DNA from: Candidatus Thorarchaeota archaeon
GTDB taxonomy: Archaea > Asgardarchaeota > Thorarchaeia > Thorarchaeales > Thorarchaeaceae
Assembly: GCA_003345595.1 (NCBI GenBank)
Contig: PRDI01000114.1
Span: forward strand, 1-35,933
Direction of reading: 5' to 3'
DNA: 35,933 nucleotides
A program made the translations under genes and the position numbers. Positions 32,134 to 35,933 of the stretch are shown one piece after another. The notes beneath the pieces are model-generated. The model worked only from the letters and a program-made list of their open reading frames with translations, had not been told where the DNA came from and ran no database searches. The number at the start of each line of letters is the position of its first letter. Position 1 is the stretch's first letter.

Positions 32134-33063
32134 TCAGTGCCTATGATTGGCGTCCGACTGAGGCAAGTCGGTTTCAAGAGGCTCCTCAGTCACGTCCGGG
32201 GGTGTACTGACTGAGCCTGCTCGACCGTTTGCTCTCTCACGCATCTTCTTGATCTGCAGGGCGACGACATAGGATAGTGCAGCCAGTATACCCGCTATCG
32301 CACTGGGGGAGGCTCTGAACGCAAATGATGCAGCAAGGCCGGTGAGCTCGGAGAGAAGGGCTATGCAGAATACAACCACGATGACTCCCCTCACTGACCG
32401 GACCAGCTCATTCGAAGCCGCCGCAGGTGCGACCATTATTGCGTAGACCAAGATTGCGCCGACTGCCTTTGTGGCGAGCGCAATGGCAAGTGCAAATGTG
32501 ATGAGCATCAGGTAGTGATATGCACGTGCATTCAGTCCGTGAGCCAAGGACCCTTCCATATCCACGCTGACGTAGACAAACTCCTTGTTGAACATGAGTG
32601 TGACAAACAGTACCAACAGGGCAGTCCCTGCAAGCATGACTATGTCGAAGTCGAGAAGAAGAAGAATGTCGCCTATCAGGTAGCCCCATATCTGGGGAAC
32701 ATCAGTTGGTGGGATGTAGTACATGAGGAAGACGGCGATGCTCATGGAGAGAGCAAATGAAACCCCTACAGCGACCTCCATCTTCTCAGCTAATCCGGAC
32801 TCACCTGCATAGCCAGTCACCAATGCTACAAAGACGGCGAAGAGCAGTGCGCCCAGTATAGGGTCAAACCAAGGGGCAATACCGGAGTCTTGAAGGAACA
32901 ACCCGAGGGCTGCTCCGCCAAGTGCCGCATGAGCCACGCCCGACGCCATGAAAGAGAGACCCCGGAACACAAGGAAGGTCCCACTAGTAGATGCAACGAT
33001 AGCGATGAACACTGCACCGATCACTGCACGCATGAGGAATGGCGGGATGATTATGTCAATCAT
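32134..33063 (-). CDS. Metal ABC transporter permease (ZnuB/TroC-like)
   Basis: About 309 residues with eight or nine membrane helices and the family motifs FLVFRGLSFMASGVAHAALGG (cytosolic coupling region), then GYLIGDILLL and VKAVGAILVYAIMVAPAA-type (KAVGAILVYAIMVAPAAAS). Members import Zn2+, Mn2+ or Fe2+ with a cluster A-I (ZnuA-like) binding protein. The C-terminal tail ends in DANHRH. The ATG at 33063 overlaps the ATPase end by 8 bp. The binding protein is encoded divergently at 34384. Confidence 0.9.
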   Translation of the reverse strand: MIDIIIPPFLMRAVIGAVFIAIVASTSGTFLVFRGLSFMASGVAHAALGGAALGLFLQDSGIAPWFDPILGALLFAVFVALVTGYAGESGLAEKMEVAVGVSFALSMSIAVFLMYYIPPTDVPQIWGYLIGDILLLLDFDIVMLAGTALLVLFVTLMFNKEFVYVSVDMEGSLAHGLNARAYHYLMLITFALAIALATKAVGAILVYAIMVAPAAASNELVRSVRGVIVVVFCIALLSELTGLAASFAFRASPSAIAGILAALSYVVALQIKKMRERANGRAGSVSTPPDVTEEPLETDLPQSDANHRH

Positions 33064-33859
33064 GGCGATCAAATCCAGAGTCCTTGGTCACACAGTATCT
33101 GTGTCCTCCGTATTCGACGATCTTGGCAGTCGGCCCATAGACGCGGCTGATGAGCTCAGGGTCCATCATGCTGCAGGGCTCGCCAATGCCTACGACGGTG
33201 CCCTTGAGCAGCAACACATTCTCGACCATCGTGTGTAGTGGATTGAGATCGTGTGTCACCACTACAATGCTGACCTCGTTGTTCTGATGATACTCCTCAA
33301 GAGCTTGGACTATGAGATCCTGACTCTCCGCATCGGTCCCACTGAGAGGCTCGTCGAGCATGAGTATCTGCCCCTCCTCAGCCAGTGCTCTGGCCACAAG
33401 CACCCTCTGACGCTGTCCTCCTGACAGCTCCGGAAAAGGCCTGTTCCACATGTCACCCATGTTTACTTGCTTCAATGCATTGCGAGCTATTTCGATGTCG
33501 CGAGAAGAGGCGAATCTTAGGGGCATCTTCTTCAATAGGCGCCCCATCAGTACTATGTCCTTGACCTTCATGGGAACACTCAGGCCAATTCTGTCTCTCT
33601 GGGGAACATAGCGCACCAGTCTTCTTATCTTCCCCTTGTCATGCGTCGAGTCATAGCCAAGTACCTTCACGTGGCCCTTCAGCGGTCTGAGCATGCCCAA
33701 CGCTGTCTTGAGAAACGTGCTCTTTCCTGACCCATTTGGCCCGATGATGGCCATGAAAGTTGGGGCCTTCACTCTGAAGGTGACATCATGGAGTGCCACT
33801 TCACCATTTGGGTACCTCACTGCAAGATCTGCGACGTCGAACAGTAGCTTTGGTTCCAT
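33056..33859 (-). CDS. Metal ABC transporter ATPase (ZnuC/TroB-like)
   Basis: A 267-residue ABC ATPase with Walker A GPNGSGKSTF, a PQRDRI segment in the Q-loop, signature LSGGQRQRVLVARAL, Walker B ILMLDEPLSGTD and switch VVVTHDLNPL. Of the type paired with ZnuB/TroC permeases. ATG 33859 lies 1 bp after the stop of the NikR-like gene and precedes the permease by an 8-bp overlap, so regulator, ATPase and permease form one operon. Confidence 0.92.
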   Translation of the reverse strand: MEPKLLFDVADLAVRYPNGEVALHDVTFRVKAPTFMAIIGPNGSGKSTFLKTALGMLRPLKGHVKVLGYDSTHDKGKIRRLVRYVPQRDRIGLSVPMKVKDIVLMGRLLKKMPLRFASSRDIEIARNALKQVNMGDMWNRPFPELSGGQRQRVLVARALAEEGQILMLDEPLSGTDAESQDLIVQALEEYHQNNEVSIVVVTHDLNPLHTMVENVLLLKGTVVGIGEPCSMMDPELISRVYGPTAKIVEYGGHRYCVTKDSGFDRHD

Positions 33860-33860
33860 T

Positions 33861-34268
33861 TCAAGACGCCCCAACAAGATTCACTTGGACTCTGACGACC
33901 TTCTTCAGCGCTCGTAGTTTCTTCATGAAGGCCCTCACGCCAGCTGCAGTACCCTTGACCAGCATGACTTCAACGCAGCCGCCGTCCGTGGTATGAACGT
34001 GCATGACAGCCGTCACCATTCTGCTGTAGTTGTGCTGAACATCATCACACTCGTTGTCCTTTCCTTTGTCAGCATAGGTCACTGTGAACACGGCGGTGAT
34101 GTCACCCACTGCCTGTTCGAGTGTTCGATGCTCAACCAGAAGGGACTGGAGTGCGTGTCTGACCACCTCAGACCTGCTTGAGAAGCCGCCGTCGCTCTGC
34201 AGCCGCTTAAGTTCACTCAGGTCGGCATCGGGCATCGATACTGCAACTATCGCCAATTCGAACACCAC
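33861..34268 (-). CDS. nikR: NikR-family metal-responsive transcriptional regulator
   Basis: A 135-residue protein with an N-terminal ribbon-helix-helix (ELAIVAVSMPDADLSELKRL; SSRSEVVRHALQSLL) and a C-terminal ACT-like metal-sensing domain. The nickel ligands of E. coli NikR are present with identical spacing: His79, x10, His90, x1, His92, x5, Cys98. The usual domain is otherwise complete. Start is GTG at 34268. It is followed by ATPase and permease genes and diverges from the binding protein, so it probably controls this metal transporter. Whether it senses nickel is inferred from the ligand set. Confidence 0.88.
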   Translation of the reverse strand: MVFELAIVAVSMPDADLSELKRLQSDGGFSSRSEVVRHALQSLLVEHRTLEQAVGDITAVFTVTYADKGKDNECDDVQHNYSRMVTAVMHVHTTDGGCVEVMLVKGTAAGVRAFMKKLRALKKVVRVQVNLVGAS

Positions 34269-34279
34269 GACACATTGAT

Positions 34280-34309
34280 ACTGACTGGACTATCTCTGGC
34301 GGAGTCAGT
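34280..34309 (-). promoter_or_regulatory. NikR operator candidate, inverted repeat with N16 spacer
   Basis: ACTGACT (34280-34286) and AGTCAGT (34303-34309) form a perfect 7-bp inverted repeat separated by 16 nt. The E. coli NikR operator also has two short arms (GTATGA and TCATAC) with a 16-nt spacer. It lies 11 bp upstream of the nikR start, so binding would repress the regulator operon itself. The arm sequence differs from the E. coli one. Confidence 0.5.
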
Positions 34310-34324
34310 GAGTCCGGTGTAGTC

Positions 34325-34346
34325 CGGAATCCTAATAAGAATTCCG
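34325..34346. promoter_or_regulatory. Second inverted repeat over the divergent nikR/binding-protein promoter
   Basis: CGGAAT (34325-34330) and ATTCCG (34341-34346), 6-bp arms with a 10-nt AT-rich spacer CCTAATAAGA, sit over the probable TATA element (CTAATAA) of the binding-protein gene. This is in the middle of the 115-bp divergent region. A 7-bp direct repeat AGTCCGG (34311-34317, 34321-34327) partly overlaps it. Confidence 0.45.
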
Positions 34347-34383
34347 AACTTGTTAATATCGAAGCGACCCAAGGAGACTTCAG

Positions 34384-35457
34384 ATGATGAGAAGAGTTGA
34401 GGTACTCGTCGTTGTATCCCTGCTACTTGCTCCAATCGTCATTGCTCGAGTCCCAATGGAAGCGGGGGCCCGCAGCCAATCTGTCTTGAGGGTCGTCTGC
34501 TCGTTAGCGCCACTTGCTGGAATAGTGGCTAGGGTAGGAGGAATATACGTAGAAACCTCAGTCATACTGCCAGAGGGAGCTGACCCTCATTCGTGGCAGC
34601 TGACCACTGATGCGTTGAACGCGGCGAGCACTGCCGACGTGCTCGCATTTACAGGCCATTTTCCATGGGAGTCTGACCTTGCCAGCCAGACGGGAAAACC
34701 CTTCATCAGTTTCGATGACCAAGGTGCAATTGCCCGGTATGCTGACTTCGGAGCAGCACTCTCCCCTATGCCAGGAGCAGGCACAAGTGGAAATACGACT
34801 GTCCAAAACCAAGAGCAGGGAAATCCCCACGGCTACTGGCTGCTGCCAAAGAACGCCAAGGCCATAGCAAATGCTACGCGGGCAGCACTGACAATCGTCA
34901 ACTCGACCATGTCTGAAGCCCTGAGTACTAACCTTGCCGAGTTCATTCGGGACGTAGAGGCTTTTGAGAACCTCATCACCACGAAAGACGCGGTCTATCA
35001 TTTCGCGGGTATGCATGCCGTGGCAGTGTTCCCCGAGGAAACATATGTAGCGGAAACGTTTGGCATTGAGTGTGACGCCGTTCTCCAAGTTGAGGGGGTA
35101 TTCATAACGGGTGGCGAGCTTCTGGCAGTCCAAGGTGCCCTTCAGAATGGCACTATTCAGTTGATCGTGGGATCGGACGTGGCTCGTCTGCAGAGCGGTG
35201 GCCAGTTCGCAGATCAGATGGCGAAGGACTATGGTGGGACTCTAATGTGGTGGAACACCATTTTCTTCTCAGGACTCTCTGACTATCTTTCACTCATGAC
35301 ATACAATCTTGGAGTCCTCACCTCAGCCCTTGATCTCAAAGGGAGCAGTGGATTGAGTGCCCCAATGAACCTAGCATTAGCTGTGTTGTCGGGGCTGCTT
35401 GCAACAATCGTTGTGATCGAGACTGTGCTTCTGATCCAACGTGCCAGAGCTGAGTAG
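34384..35457 (+). CDS. Metal-binding lipid-free ABC substrate-binding protein (ZnuA/TroA family), membrane-anchored
   Basis: A 357-residue cluster A-I binding protein. An N-terminal signal helix (VLVVVSLLLAPIVIA) is followed by the two-lobe domain; metal ligands are at GADPHSW (His69), NPHGYWLLPKNAKAIA (His149), GMHAVAVF (His211) and VGSD (Asp265), matching the ZnuA/TroA three-His plus carboxylate set. The His-rich loop of classical ZnuA is missing. Near the end a second helix (LALAVLSGLLATIVVIETVLL) and RARAE tail anchor the protein in the membrane instead of a lipid. AAGGAGA is 7 bp upstream of the ATG. It serves the ATPase/permease pair on the other strand. Confidence 0.88.
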   Translation: MMRRVEVLVVVSLLLAPIVIARVPMEAGARSQSVLRVVCSLAPLAGIVARVGGIYVETSVILPEGADPHSWQLTTDALNAASTADVLAFTGHFPWESDLASQTGKPFISFDDQGAIARYADFGAALSPMPGAGTSGNTTVQNQEQGNPHGYWLLPKNAKAIANATRAALTIVNSTMSEALSTNLAEFIRDVEAFENLITTKDAVYHFAGMHAVAVFPEETYVAETFGIECDAVLQVEGVFITGGELLAVQGALQNGTIQLIVGSDVARLQSGGQFADQMAKDYGGTLMWWNTIFFSGLSDYLSLMTYNLGVLTSALDLKGSSGLSAPMNLALAVLSGLLATIVVIETVLLIQRARAE

Positions 35458-35474
35458 AATGATCAGAGTTTCAC

Positions 35475-35798
35475 TCACTCTCTTATGCTCGTCCCAAGGC
35501 GCATATTGTACACCTTGAACTCGAGCTCCGTGAGTTCATCCTGAATTATCTTGTACCTCTTCTCGAACTCCTCTGTGCTGATAGTCCCGGCCTTCTTCTC
35601 TCGCACTAGCGCTTTCAGGGCCCTCTGACGCTCCTGAATCCTCTTCTTCAGGTCCTCCCACGCTTCTCGGTTCTCAGACATTGTTTCTCCCCAGCTCTGG
35701 CTCGCGCCTGGTTCCTGATCGAGCTGGTGGACCACTTCGTCAAGAGACCTCTTGATCTTCTCAGGATTCTTCTCCTTCTTGGGGCCCGTTTCACTCAT
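35475..35798 (-). CDS. Small coiled-coil protein with SHOCT-like C-terminus
   Basis: About 107 residues starting MSETGPKKEK (ATG 35798; an ATG at 35810 is also in frame). A Lys/Glu-rich N-terminus is followed by two helices (WEDLKKRIQERQRALKALV; KAGTISTEEFEKRYKIIQDE), the second being SHOCT-like, G-x-I-S-x-E-E-F-E-x-x-Y. Such a domain suggests assembly or protein binding. A GATATAT sequence at 35834-35840 is a possible promoter. Family not assigned. Confidence 0.55.
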   Translation of the reverse strand: MSETGPKKEKNPEKIKRSLDEVVHQLDQEPGASQSWGETMSENREAWEDLKKRIQERQRALKALVREKKAGTISTEEFEKRYKIIQDELTELEFKVYNMRLGTSIRE

Positions 35799-35810
35799 TC
35801 TGGTCACCAA

Positions 35811-35933
35811 CGAGAACCAGACGACGACATCGTGATATATGCCTTAGGATGAGAAACAGAGTTGAAGAACCCCGGATTCAGCATGCGGTCTGGACCCTAT
35901 GCAAGTAGAACGGGCAGTAGAGGCATCACAGGC
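35811..35933. other. Terminal intergenic sequence with a promoter-like box
   Basis: The last 123 bp carry no coding signal I can support, apart from the GATATAT promoter-like box used for the gene ending at 35475. Confidence 0.3.

Noticed and set aside
34558..35133. A 191-residue Cys-rich minus-strand frame
   Set aside because: Antisense to the ZnuA-like binding protein, whose ligands and helices are evident; the Cys-rich content has no ordered motif.
1..35933. CRISPR arrays, insertion sequences, integrase attachment sites or prophage
   Set aside because: No spaced direct repeats, transposase or integrase genes, or flanking target duplications were seen; the gene content is housekeeping or ordinary accessory.

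Overview
The window is a gene-dense chromosomal segment of an archaeon. It carries the exosome/proteasome gene string typical of archaea: proteasome alpha, SBDS, Rrp4, Rrp41, Rrp42, ribosomal protein eL43, a Brix/IMP4-type protein, Pcc1, prefoldin beta, DUF3194 and a DHH phosphoesterase. It also has KEOPS subunits, a Tan1-like THUMP protein, a NikR-type regulator and AT-rich promoter boxes in place of bacterial -35/-10 elements. An RNase III-like fold, a UROC1-like long urocanase and a complete histidine-degradation set in a roughly 50% GC background suggest an Asgard lineage, possibly Thorarchaeia-like. That placement is an inference, because no rRNA or other clade-defining gene is present. 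I saw no tRNA, rRNA, CRISPR array, insertion sequence or phage gene.

Layout. 1-3.1 kb: the 3' end of a membrane protein gene overlapping a degenerate RNase III-domain gene, then a convergent two-gene unit of a SAMHD1-like HD phosphohydrolase and a small Cys-rich protein resembling the Fe-S domain of primase large subunit. Its promoter lies inside a concentric palindrome. 3.2-9 kb: a cytoplasmic beta-propeller, a hypothetical protein, a nucleotidyltransferase/CDP-alcohol phosphatidyltransferase pair, then Sua5/YrdC, a THUMP protein, Cgi121 and a purine phosphoribosyltransferase. 9-15.3 kb: hutI, hutH and hutU, in separate transcription units, with a membrane/zinc-ribbon protein between hutH and hutU. 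15.4-21.8 kb: lineage-specific surface and hypothetical proteins, two DinB-fold proteins and a P2-type cation ATPase.

21.8-31.5 kb: the exosome/proteasome string, all on the minus strand, with an ECF-transporter module (two ATPases and a T protein) attached 18 bp downstream of its last gene. A three-way-junction RNA candidate lies between rrp42 and eL43. 31.6-35.9 kb: a small membrane protein, a metal-uptake locus (nikR-like regulator, ATPase and permease, with a divergent membrane-anchored binding protein and two inverted repeats in the shared promoter), and a coiled-coil protein.

How the genes work together: four proteins serve tRNA modification (Sua5, Cgi121 and Pcc1 for t6A; the THUMP protein probably for ac4C). 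The exosome, SBDS, Brix, eL43, prefoldin and proteasome genes cover RNA decay, ribosome assembly and protein quality control. HutH, HutU and HutI take histidine to formiminoglutamate. NikR and the ABC genes form a self-contained metal-homeostasis unit. The observations most worth following are the HD/PriL-like pair, the RNA element at 27.3 kb, the NikR locus with its operator candidates, and the degenerate RNase III.
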